DNA from: Vicinamibacterales bacterium
Lineage (GTDB): Bacteria > Acidobacteriota > Vicinamibacteria > Vicinamibacterales > SCN-69-37
Length of the DNA stretch: 64,000 bases
NCBI GenBank assembly: GCA_030827135.1
Contig: JAURFE010000007.1
Span: 1-64,000 of the forward strand
Reading direction: 5' to 3'
Numbering within the stretch: the first letter of the stretch is position 1; every line of letters begins with the position of its first letter. Shown here in pieces: positions 32,788 to 40,309 of the stretch. The notes below the pieces were generated by a model that saw only the letters and a list, made by a program, of their open reading frames with translations, did no database searches and had not been told where the DNA came from. The position numbers were made by a program, and so were the translations under genes.

Positions 32788-33966
32788 CTAGCAGATCACC
32801 CGCACCATGGCGACGCCGTCCAGGTGTCGCAACTGATCGGCCACGCCGCCGGGGAGCCTCACGGGTGTATCAAGTACCGCATACGTCAGGTTATTCCTGG
32901 ATGCGATTGTGGACGCCGTGACACTGACCCTGGCCGCGTCGAGCGCCGCGGCCACCGCGGCGGCGGTGTGTGTGCCGGCTCCCGCATAAAGAGTCCGATG
33001 CGTGAACGTCTCCGGAGCCACAACGGTCGGGAAGTTTACCGAGTTGCGCACGTCGCCGCGGTCGAGAAAGTCGCGCACCTGATCGGCCACCATGACGGCG
33101 CAGTTGTCCTCGGCCTCCTCTGTGGACGCGCCAAGGTGCGGCAACGTCACGCATTTCGGATGACGCGCCGTGGCGGCCGTCGGAAAATCACTGACATAGG
33201 CGCGCAGCGCCCCTCCGTCGAGCGCAGCCACCACCGCCGGTTCATCCACGATGCCCTCGCGCGCGAAGTTCACAAGCACCGCCCCACGCTTCATGCTGTG
33301 CAACCGCTCGGCGTTGATGAACCCTTTGGTGGCCGGAGCCAGCGGCATATGGACGGTGACGTAGTCGGCAACTGCAAACAGCGCGTCCGCCGACGTCTGG
33401 CGGCGCTCCACGCGCCCATCCAGAGGCCACGGGGAATCGGCCGGCAACGCAGGATCAAAGCCGACTACGCGCATGCCGAGTGCCACGCCCGCATTGGCCA
33501 CGCGCGCGCCAATCGCGCCCAGGCCGAACACCGCGAGTGTGCGACCGGAGATTTCGATGCCGGCAAACGCCTTTTTGCCGGCCTCCACCGCCTTGTGCAG
33601 CGTCGCATCGTCCCCCTCGAGACCACGGGCGAACAACCAGCCCTGCGCGATCGAACGTGACGCCATGATGAGACCGGCAATCACCAGTTCCTTCACGGCA
33701 TTGGCATTGGCACCGGGCGCGTTGAACACGGGAACGCCGCGTGTGGTCATGGCGACTACGGGAATGTTGTTGGTGCCGCTGCCGGCGCGACCGATCGCCT
33801 TGACGCTGTCGGCGATCGCGACGGCGTTGAGGTCCGCCGACCGCACCAGGATTGCATCAGGATCAGTCACCGTGGCCCCGGTGTCGTAGCGCGCAGCATC
33901 AAACCGCGCGAGGCCGACCGGCGAAATGTTGTTCAGGGTGAGGATGCGAAAACGCTGGGCGCTCAT
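32788..33966 (-). CDS. D-3-phosphoglycerate dehydrogenase-like protein with C-terminal ACT-like region
   Basis: A 392-residue D-2-hydroxyacid dehydrogenase of the SerA type. The Rossmann loop GLGAIGARVANAG, catalytic Arg in LVNFAREGIVDE and catalytic His in LPHLGASTEEAEDN are visible. The position usually held by the catalytic Glu reads VSDFPTAATARHP, without Glu, so activity is uncertain. The last 70 residues look like a degenerate ACT domain. SerA starts serine synthesis by oxidising 3-phosphoglycerate. The start at 33966 has TATTCT 9 nt upstream. Confidence 0.82.
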   Translation of the reverse strand: MSAQRFRILTLNNISPVGLARFDAARYDTGATVTDPDAILVRSADLNAVAIADSVKAIGRAGSGTNNIPVVAMTTRGVPVFNAPGANANAVKELVIAGLIMASRSIAQGWLFARGLEGDDATLHKAVEAGKKAFAGIEISGRTLAVFGLGAIGARVANAGVALGMRVVGFDPALPADSPWPLDGRVERRQTSADALFAVADYVTVHMPLAPATKGFINAERLHSMKRGAVLVNFAREGIVDEPAVVAALDGGALRAYVSDFPTAATARHPKCVTLPHLGASTEEAEDNCAVMVADQVRDFLDRGDVRNSVNFPTVVAPETFTHRTLYAGAGTHTAAAVAAALDAARVSVTASTIASRNNLTYAVLDTPVRLPGGVADQLRHLDGVAMVRVIC

Positions 33967-33985
33967 GCGCCCATAAGAATACTCC

Positions 33986-34870
33986 TCAACGCGAACGGAC
34001 GACCAGGATGCCCGCGACAATGACGCCGGCGGCGACGACCATCGAAAGGCGGAAAGGCTCGCCCAGGAGGAACGTGCCGAGCGCCACCGCGATCACGGGA
34101 TTCACGTAGGTGTAGAGCGAGACGGTGGTGATCGGGAGGTGCCGCAATGCGTAGGAATACGCGGCAAAGGCCACAAGCGACCCGGCCACCACGAGGTACA
34201 ACAGCGCAGACGTCGTGCGCGGATTCAGGCTGATGGTCGTCCACTCGCCGGTCACCGTCCCGACGACCGTCATGAACAAGCCACCAAAAAACATCTGCAC
34301 GGCGGCAATCGCGAGCACGTTGCGCGACATCGCGTGCCGCTTCGTGTATGACGACGCGACCGCCCATCCGGCACACGCAATCTGAAGCGCGAGAATGCCG
34401 AGGAGCACCATCCGGCCATCCGCACCAGCGAGTGTGATGTCCGGCCACACAAGCAGGACGATGCCGGCGAATCCGATCGACAGGCCCAGCATTTTCCTGC
34501 GTGAGAATGGTTCGCCGCCCGGGAGCATCGCGTCCACGGCGACCATCCAGAACGGCGACGTGGCGATCACGACGGCGGTGATGCCGCTGGCGAGGTACTG
34601 CTCCGCCCAGTTCACACCACCGTTGCCGAGGCCGATCATGAGGAACCCGAGCCATGCGAGGCTTCCCCACTCGGCCGGCGGCGGCAATTTTTCGCCGCGA
34701 GCCACCAGAACGCCGCCGAGCACGGTGCCGGCGATGAGATACCGGATGCCGCCCATCAAAAAGGGCGGAATGGTCTCGAGCGCGACCTTGATGGCGAGAT
34801 AGGTGGTGCCCCAGATTACACAGACCGCGATGAAGGCGATCCAGGCGTTGCGACGAACGACAGAACTCAT
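33986..34870 (-). CDS. EamA/DMT family transporter
   Basis: A 294-residue membrane protein with ten predicted helices in two EamA repeats, for example WIAFIAVCVIWGTTYLAIKV and AFAAYSYALRHLPITTVSLY. The duplicated drug/metabolite-transporter fold is clear, and it looks most like the YedA or RhaT-like amino-acid/metabolite efflux group. The substrate is unknown. It overlaps the Lrp-type regulator gene by ATGA (34867-34870), so that regulator probably controls the export of an amino acid by this protein. Confidence 0.88.
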   Translation of the reverse strand: MSSVVRRNAWIAFIAVCVIWGTTYLAIKVALETIPPFLMGGIRYLIAGTVLGGVLVARGEKLPPPAEWGSLAWLGFLMIGLGNGGVNWAEQYLASGITAVVIATSPFWMVAVDAMLPGGEPFSRRKMLGLSIGFAGIVLLVWPDITLAGADGRMVLLGILALQIACAGWAVASSYTKRHAMSRNVLAIAAVQMFFGGLFMTVVGTVTGEWTTISLNPRTTSALLYLVVAGSLVAFAAYSYALRHLPITTVSLYTYVNPVIAVALGTFLLGEPFRLSMVVAAGVIVAGILVVRSR

Positions 34871-35370
34871 GGGGTTGCGGCGATCTCCGCCGGCTTCAGG
34901 GGCAGGCGTGTGGTGTCTTTGTGCGTACCCAGCACGATGGTGGTGCGCGTCGAGCGAACGCCCTTGACGCGACCAATGCCGGTCTTCAACAACTCCCCGA
35001 GATGTTCGGTGTCGCGCGCGCGAATCTTGATGAGAAAGCAGTCTTCGCCCGCCACGTGATGCACTTCGAGGACCCCGGTCACTCGGGCGAGCGCGTCGCC
35101 CACCTGATCCTCTTCCCCGCCCACCTCGTTCGTGCGAACTGAAACAAAGGCCAGCAGCGAGCAGCCCGCACTGTGCGGATTGACCAACGCCGTATAGCCG
35201 CGGATGACCTGCCGGGCTTCGAGCTTCCGGAGACGCTCCAGCACGGCAGACGGCGCCAAGCCCACGGCCTTCGCAATATCTACCTGGGAGACGCGGCCGT
35301 TCTCCTGGAGCATGGTCAAAATCTTGACATCAATGGGGTCTTTGAGCTCTGTCACAGGTGTATTGTTCAA
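34867..35370 (-). CDS. Lrp/AsnC family transcriptional regulator
   Basis: A 167-residue regulator. The helix-turn-helix (DPIDVKILTMLQENGRVSQV, IAKAVGLAPSAVLERLRKLE) is followed by the RAM effector domain (CSLLAFVSVRT, GEDCFLIKIRARDTEHLGELL). Proteins of this family sense amino acids and assemble as octamers on phased DNA sites. The start is TTG at 35370 or GTG at 35355; no ATG is near the expected beginning. A TACTAA box lies 10 nt before the TTG. It is first in an operon with the EamA transporter. Confidence 0.9.
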   Translation of the reverse strand: MNNTPVTELKDPIDVKILTMLQENGRVSQVDIAKAVGLAPSAVLERLRKLEARQVIRGYTALVNPHSAGCSLLAFVSVRTNEVGGEEDQVGDALARVTGVLEVHHVAGEDCFLIKIRARDTEHLGELLKTGIGRVKGVRSTRTTIVLGTHKDTTRLPLKPAEIAATP

Positions 35371-35432
35371 CCAATACGCATTAGTAGGAAAGTTTATTCT
35401 ACGTATTAGTCAAATTGTAGAAATTTATTAGT
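35360..35432. promoter_or_regulatory. AT-rich operator region of the Lrp-type gene with phased ATTAGT sites
   Basis: ATTAGT occurs at 35380-35385, 35405-35410 and 35427-35432, spaced 25 and 22 bp, about two helical turns. GTATTG and CAATAC (35360-35377) form an inverted repeat around the start codon. The stretch is far more AT-rich than its surroundings. Phased sites of this kind fit autoregulation by an Lrp octamer. Confidence 0.5.
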
Positions 35433-35458
35433 GGAGCCATCGGACAGCTCCGGCTGCT

Positions 35459-36406
35459 CTACGGCTTGTACAGCACCCGTTCGAGCCGGCGGTGATAGGT
35501 GGTGAATGGCCCATCGGTGTCGTCGGCGTCGATGTGTTTGCGGACCTGGTGGATCTTGGCGTCCAGGTCGTCGATGGCGGCAAGGATGAATGCTTCCACG
35601 GTCATGGGTTCGACCGGCGACCCGAGCGCGCGTTGGCCATGGTGGGACAACACGAGGTGTTCGATCTGCACGAGCACGTCGGCCGGAAAACCCGGAATCG
35701 CGCGACCCGTCTCGCGCACCAGTTGCGCGCCCAGCGCGATGTGGCCGACGAGGTTCCCTTCGACGGAGTAGTCGGTCGTCACACCGTAGGACAGTTCCTG
35801 CAGTTTGCCGATGTCGTGGAGGATGGCGCCGGCGACGAGCAGGTCACGATTGGCCCCGTACGCACCGGCCAGGAACGTCACGCCCTCGAGAATCTTCAGC
35901 ACGTGTTCCAGCAGGCCGCCGCGATACGCATGATGCACGGACTGTGCGGCCGGCCAGATCCGCAGCCGATCGCCGTGGGCGTCGAGGAGGCGCACGAGCA
36001 GTTCGCGCACAAAGGGGGACTGCACCGTCGCGACATGTGCCTGCAGTTCCTGCCACATCTCGTCGAGGGGACGCGGCGCGCAGGGAATGCAGTCTTCCTC
36101 GCGAAAGCCATCCAGCGCATCCCGCAGTGCGTCCACCCGACGGATCTTGTCGAGCACCAGCTCCAGTCGCTGATTAAACAGGTTGCCGCGCGCCTGAATC
36201 TTGACGAACTCCCCCGCCTCGAATTCCTCGCGCATGACGTCCACGTCCTGAAACACCTTGGCTTTGATCTCGCCCGAGGTGTCCTGCAGCACGATGGCGA
36301 GGTATGCGCCCGTCTTGCCCATGCGCACTTCCTTTCGCGCGCACAGATAGAAGCCCCATCCTGATGAGGATCCGGTCATTTCTGCGATGCGTGGCAACGT
36401 CTGCAT
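35459..36406 (-). CDS. YhaM-type 3'-5' exoribonuclease (OB fold plus HD domain)
   Basis: A 315-residue protein with an N-terminal OB-fold nucleic-acid-binding part (TGAYLAIVLQDTSGEIKAKV) and an HD phosphohydrolase-like domain. The metal residues are His in GGLLEHVLKI, the HD pair in GAILHDIGKL, and His in LVLSHHGQRALG. This is the YhaM/CBF1 architecture, known to degrade RNA and single-stranded DNA 3' to 5'. It overlaps the upstream SDR gene by one base (TAATG), so translation is coupled. Confidence 0.88.
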   Translation of the reverse strand: MQTLPRIAEMTGSSSGWGFYLCARKEVRMGKTGAYLAIVLQDTSGEIKAKVFQDVDVMREEFEAGEFVKIQARGNLFNQRLELVLDKIRRVDALRDALDGFREEDCIPCAPRPLDEMWQELQAHVATVQSPFVRELLVRLLDAHGDRLRIWPAAQSVHHAYRGGLLEHVLKILEGVTFLAGAYGANRDLLVAGAILHDIGKLQELSYGVTTDYSVEGNLVGHIALGAQLVRETGRAIPGFPADVLVQIEHLVLSHHGQRALGSPVEPMTVEAFILAAIDDLDAKIHQVRKHIDADDTDGPFTTYHRRLERVLYKP

Positions 36407-37206
36407 TACGGCTGCTCCGTCGTAAACCCGAACGTGCCCCGGCCCAGCCAGGCGCCGCCGTCGATCGTGAGAATGTCGCCGGTGATGTAGCTTGCGTAGG
36501 GCGACACGAGAAAGGCCACCGCGTTCGCCACTTCGTCAGGCGTGCCCCAGCGCTTCAGCGGCACCATGTCGGTGATCCGTTTGACGGCGTCCGGGGAATC
36601 CCACAACTGCTTCGCGGCACCAGGGGATTCAATCGGCCCTGGCGCCACGGCATTCACGCGAATCCCGTGACCGGCCCACTCGGCGGCGAGCGTCTGGGTC
36701 ATCGACATCACACCCGCTTTGGCCGCCGCAGAATGAATCGTGCCGGCACTCCCCGTCCACACATAATTGGCCAGGATCGACACGATGGATCCGCCGGCTT
36801 TGCGGGCCATCAGGTGTCGTCCCACGGCCCTCGAACAATAGAAGCTGCCGTTCAGCACAATCCCGATCACGGCGTTCCAGCCGTTCGGCGAGAGGTCCTC
36901 GGCGCGGGCGATGAAATTGCCGGCGGCGTTGTTAATCAGGATGTCCACGCCCCCGAACCGGGCTGCAGCCGTCTCCACCATGGCATCCACCTGCTCGGGC
37001 ACCCGCACATCCACCTGCACAGTCGCCACGGCGTATCCGGCTGCCGTCAGCGTCGCGGCACCGCGTGCCAGATTGTCGGGGTTGCGGCTGGCAATCACCA
37101 GGTTCGCGCCCATGTGTCCGAGCGCACCGGCAATCGCCAGGCCAATCCCCGTGCCTCCGCCAGTCACGACGGCGGTCTGTCCTTCAAGTACGCGTGTCGC
37201 AAACAT
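36406..37206 (-). CDS. SDR protein of the 2,4-dienoyl-CoA reductase type
   Basis: A 266-residue SDR enzyme. The cofactor loop is VTGGGTGIGLAIAG, and ASRNPDN after beta-2 suggests NADPH. NNAAGNFIARAEDLSPNGW is typical of DECR proteins. The usual catalytic Tyr of YxxxK is replaced: the segment reads TIHSAAAKAGV, with Ser four residues before the Lys, just as in mitochondrial DECR1. LAAEWAGHGIRVNAVAPGPI and a closing GRGTFGF also fit. The enzyme would help degrade unsaturated fatty acids. It is coupled to the YhaM-type gene. TAAACT lies 9 nt before the start. Confidence 0.82.
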   Translation of the reverse strand: MFATRVLEGQTAVVTGGGTGIGLAIAGALGHMGANLVIASRNPDNLARGAATLTAAGYAVATVQVDVRVPEQVDAMVETAAARFGGVDILINNAAGNFIARAEDLSPNGWNAVIGIVLNGSFYCSRAVGRHLMARKAGGSIVSILANYVWTGSAGTIHSAAAKAGVMSMTQTLAAEWAGHGIRVNAVAPGPIESPGAAKQLWDSPDAVKRITDMVPLKRWGTPDEVANAVAFLVSPYASYITGDILTIDGGAWLGRGTFGFTTEQP

Positions 37207-37252
37207 CGTTCTGAGAGTTTAGTCGAGATGGTAAGGTGTAGCCGGAATCCCC

Positions 37253-38782
37253 GTGCCTGGCACACTCGGCAACGACGCATTTCTGAATCTGTTTCACGGA
37301 CTGCGTGCCGGTCTGTACATCGGCCTTGTCGGTCCGGACGACTCGGCGACCCTCGCCGCCAATCCCTTCCTGCGCCTCATGTTCGGCTGGGACGACACGC
37401 TCGACGCCGCCGACGTCCGGCCGTTTGATGCCCAGCGCTTCGTGGACGCCCAGGCCCGCGAGGGGTTTCTCGCGCTCCTCCGCCGCGACGGCGCCGCGCA
37501 CGATCATCTCCTCCGCCTGCGACGGGCCGACGGCGCGGGCTGCTGGATCGAAGTGACCGCCCGCGCGGAGGCCATCGCGCCCGATCGCGCCGTACTGCGG
37601 ATCGAGGCCGTCATGCGCGACGTCACCGAGCGCAAGAAGCTCGAGGACCAGGCGCGCGATGTGTTCCATCAGCTCTCTCAAGCGGAGAAACTCGCCGCGC
37701 TCGGACAGACGATGTCGGGTGTGGCCCATGAGCTGAATAATCCGCTCGCGACCATTCTGGCGTGTGCCGAACGACTCGCCGGTCGACAGCACGACGACCC
37801 CACCCGTCGTGACATCGACGCGATTCACAACGCCGCCGAACGTGCCGCCCGCATCGTACGCAATCTGCAGACCTTCGCCCGCAAGCGGCACACCACGCGG
37901 ACGATGGTCGATGTGAATCAGGTCGTGCGCGACACACTGGCGCTGAGGGCCTACGAACAACGCGTCTCCAACGTCGTCATCGTTGAAGCCCTGGCGGCGG
38001 GACTGCCGCCGGTGTTTGCGGATCCCCATCAGATTCAGCAGGTATTACTGAACCTGATCATCAACGCGGAACATGCAATGCTCGGCGCACATGGCCGTGG
38101 CCTGATGCTGCTGCGATCGTGGCATGAACCGGAGCGTGACGCCGTGCTGCTCGAAGTCAGCGATGACGGGCCCGGTGTGCCCGATGACGTGCAGCAGAAG
38201 ATCTTCGACCCGTTCTTCACCACGAAGGCCGTCGGCAAGGGGACGGGCCTTGGCCTGACCGTCGCGTACGCCATTGCGCAGGAACACGGCGGACGAATTT
38301 CCGTGTCGTCGCCGGACGGCGGGGGCGCGGCGTTTGTGCTGGAATTGCCCTCGGGGGGAACCGCCGTGCGTCCGGTCGGCTCGCCGCCGACAGCCGCGGC
38401 GCCTGAGACGGTGCCGGTGGGCACACGCGCACTGGTGGTGGAAGACGAACTGGCGCTCGGGGAGGCGGTGGCTGACGCGCTGCGCGATGCCGGATTTGAA
38501 GTGGACCGTGCCAACGATGGCGAAGAGGCGATCGAGCGGACGCAGTCACGCGCCTACGACGTGATCGTGTGTGACCTGAAAATGCCGCGTGTGGATGGAA
38601 TGGCGTTTTTCAGCCATCTTGCGTCCACGGCTCCCGCGCTCACACGCCGGGTGTTGTTCGTGACCGGAGACGTGGCCGGCACCGAGGCGGAGCAGTTTCT
38701 GGAGCGCAGCGGATGTCGCTGGCTCGCAAAGCCGTTCCGGTTGCGCGATCTGGTGCGAACCGCACGGGAACTGATTCGGTAG
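37253..38782 (+). CDS. Hybrid sensor histidine kinase (PAS, HisKA, HATPase, receiver)
   Basis: A 509-residue soluble kinase. A PAS-like input domain covers residues 10-125. HisKA follows with the phospho-accepting His159 in GVAHELNNPLATIL. The ATPase has N box LLNLIINAEHAM, G1 DDGPGVPDDV and G2 GKGTGLGLTVAYAI. A C-terminal receiver (residues 390-509) has acceptor Asp441 in VCDLKMPR. The start is GTG. There are no membrane helices, so the signal is cytoplasmic. A stand-alone DHp-like protein and an NtrC-type regulator lie 1-2 kb downstream, and could receive phosphate from this receiver. Its stop codon directly abuts that of the convergent sigma-factor gene. Confidence 0.88.
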   Translation: MPGTLGNDAFLNLFHGLRAGLYIGLVGPDDSATLAANPFLRLMFGWDDTLDAADVRPFDAQRFVDAQAREGFLALLRRDGAAHDHLLRLRRADGAGCWIEVTARAEAIAPDRAVLRIEAVMRDVTERKKLEDQARDVFHQLSQAEKLAALGQTMSGVAHELNNPLATILACAERLAGRQHDDPTRRDIDAIHNAAERAARIVRNLQTFARKRHTTRTMVDVNQVVRDTLALRAYEQRVSNVVIVEALAAGLPPVFADPHQIQQVLLNLIINAEHAMLGAHGRGLMLLRSWHEPERDAVLLEVSDDGPGVPDDVQQKIFDPFFTTKAVGKGTGLGLTVAYAIAQEHGGRISVSSPDGGGAAFVLELPSGGTAVRPVGSPPTAAAPETVPVGTRALVVEDELALGEAVADALRDAGFEVDRANDGEEAIERTQSRAYDVIVCDLKMPRVDGMAFFSHLASTAPALTRRVLFVTGDVAGTEAEQFLERSGCRWLAKPFRLRDLVRTARELIR

Positions 38783-39535
38783 TCAGGCCACCGCGCGCGA
38801 TTTGAACGCGACGACCTCGCCCGTCGGCTGCGGTGTCATCGCCCTGCGCAACCGCGACATCGCGCGGGCATGCAGTTGGGAGACGCGCGACTCGTTCACA
38901 CCAATCGCCTGTCCAATCTGCTTCATTGTGGCGCCGCGGAAGTAATAGAGGCTGATCAGTTTGCGTTCGCGGGCCGGCAGCGTGGCCATGGCCTGTCGAA
39001 TGCGCAGACGCAGTTCCTGCTGTTCATACTCGCGATCGGGCGCGGGCGGCTCGCTGGGCACGAGCACAGCCGGCAGCGACGCGGTGTCCACCGACTCGAG
39101 GTTCGCCAGCGGCGACGTGGATTCGATCGTGTTGATGCGGAGAATGGTGCGCTCAAGCCGCCCTTCATCCGTGCCGACGCGTTTGGCGAGATCAGCCAGC
39201 GTGGGTTCCGCGCCGAGTTCACGGCGCAGCGATTCGCGCGCCGCTTCGAGCTCGCGACGCACACGGCGGACGCCTCGCGGCCACGCATCACGGCGCAGGG
39301 CATCAATCATCGCGCCGCGGACGCGGCGCTCGGCGAATGTCTCAAACTTGATCCCGCGGCTGTCATCAAACCGGTGGGCGGCGTCCATCAGACCGATGAC
39401 GCCGTCCTGTACCAGGTCGGACACATCAATCGAGTGCGGCATGGTCGACGCCATTCGCCGAGCCAGGGACTCGACAAAAGGCAGGGTTGCGACAACCCGT
39501 TCGTGCTGATGACCATCCAACTGCGCGTGTGCCAT
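38783..39535 (-). CDS. FliA/WhiG-type RNA polymerase sigma factor
   Basis: A 250-residue group 3 sigma factor. Regions are in order: 2.2-2.4 (VSDLVQDGVIGLMDAAHRFD, FETFAERRVRGAMIDALR), region 3 (EPTLADLAKRVG) and region 4 (LPARERKLISLYYFRGATMK, IGVNESRVSQLHARAMSRLR). It belongs with the flagellar/sporulation sigma group that reads promoters different from the housekeeping ones. The ATG at 39535 has a strong GGAGG five nt upstream, unlike many neighbours. No anti-sigma gene is adjacent. A 264-bp gap lies upstream. Confidence 0.92.
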   Translation of the reverse strand: MAHAQLDGHQHERVVATLPFVESLARRMASTMPHSIDVSDLVQDGVIGLMDAAHRFDDSRGIKFETFAERRVRGAMIDALRRDAWPRGVRRVRRELEAARESLRRELGAEPTLADLAKRVGTDEGRLERTILRINTIESTSPLANLESVDTASLPAVLVPSEPPAPDREYEQQELRLRIRQAMATLPARERKLISLYYFRGATMKQIGQAIGVNESRVSQLHARAMSRLRRAMTPQPTGEVVAFKSRAVA

Positions 39536-39731
39536 GAAGCCTCCAAAAAGCCGCCGGTCCGATACCGGCTCACCCACTGTTTGAGCAACATGGGTGCCAG
39601 ACCGCACTGATGGTTGGATGGGCGGCTGAGCGGGTGGGCTTCTGGCTGTTAAGTGTCTTATTTGCAGTTATTTAGTGACTTGTGTCGCGTGTGAAGGCGT
39701 GTGCAACCATGTGCCGAAGCGTGACAAATAG

Positions 39732-39777
39732 GTCAATATTGTGACGTTGTGGACCCGTTTTGAGCCAAAATATTGAC
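39732..39777. promoter_or_regulatory. Long-arm inverted repeat GTCAATATT / AATATTGAC
   Basis: The 9-bp arms (39732-39740 and 39769-39777) are perfect and separated by 28 bp. They lie in the AT-richer gap (39536-39799) between the sigma-factor start and the end of the DHp-like gene. The gap also repeats GTGAC and GTGTG words. It may be an operator for the sigma gene; no clear promoter boxes are visible. Confidence 0.4.
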
Positions 39778-39799
39778 ACCTCGCAATTGAGGCTGGCCT

Positions 39800-40027
39800 T
39801 CAGGTCCGGCGTGTGTCGGCCGCCAGCAGCCGAATCTGGTTGGAGGCCTGAATGGCATCAAGGGCGCTGGCCACCAGTTGGCCGGCGCGGGCCCGGTGCT
39901 GTTCGTCGGCAAGCCGGTGCTCAAGGAGCTCGGCATTGGCCAGGATGATGCCCAGATGGTTGTTCAGCGAATGGAAGAGCCGCGTCAGCTCCTGGTCTGC
40001 CCGCGATGTGATGGGCGGGGTTGTCAT
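39800..40027 (-). CDS. Small stand-alone DHp-like (histidine phosphotransfer) protein
   Basis: A 75-residue protein that looks like the dimerisation/phosphotransfer half of a histidine kinase without its ATPase. The segment FHSLNNHLGIILANAELLEH (His19) matches the H box of HisKA proteins (typical: SHELNNPLTAILGNAELL). A second helix (ARAGQLVASALDAIQASNQI) could complete the hairpin. A stand-alone DHp recalls Spo0B, which passes phosphate between response regulators. A GTG at 40036 is an alternative start. It follows the HTH gene by 9 nt, on the same strand. Confidence 0.6.
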   Translation of the reverse strand: MTTPPITSRADQELTRLFHSLNNHLGIILANAELLEHRLADEQHRARAGQLVASALDAIQASNQIRLLAADTRRT

Positions 40028-40036
40028 GGCGGACAC

Positions 40037-40240
40037 CTACGCGCTCTTGTGCAGGTCAAAGGGGGGATCAAGTGGTGGCGGCACGTCCCTCCACAGCGTG
40101 TCCTCGAAGATTCGGACTGATCCTCCGGCCGTGCGGACGTACTGCACTTTGCCGCTTGAGATCCAGTTATAGATGGTCCGCCGACTGACTCCAACTACGT
40201 CGCACGCACGGGGAATGGACACCGTCTTCCGTTCAGGCAT
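40037..40240 (-). CDS. Excisionase/MerR-type helix-turn-helix protein
   Basis: A 67-residue DNA-binding protein of the HTH_17 type: VSIPRACDVVGVSRRTIYNW followed by ISSGKVQYVRTAGGSVRIF, the winged form seen in excisionases and small regulators. It has no effector domain. It probably regulates locally, perhaps the divergent NtrC-type gene 69 bp away. GATAGT lies 9 nt before the ATG. Confidence 0.85.
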   Translation of the reverse strand: MPERKTVSIPRACDVVGVSRRTIYNWISSGKVQYVRTAGGSVRIFEDTLWRDVPPPLDPPFDLHKSA

Positions 40241-40309
40241 ACGACTGGGACTATCGGCGGGCCTTGAGTGGAACTGTAGTGCGGTGTCAAGATACCGGCA
40301 CAGTCACTG

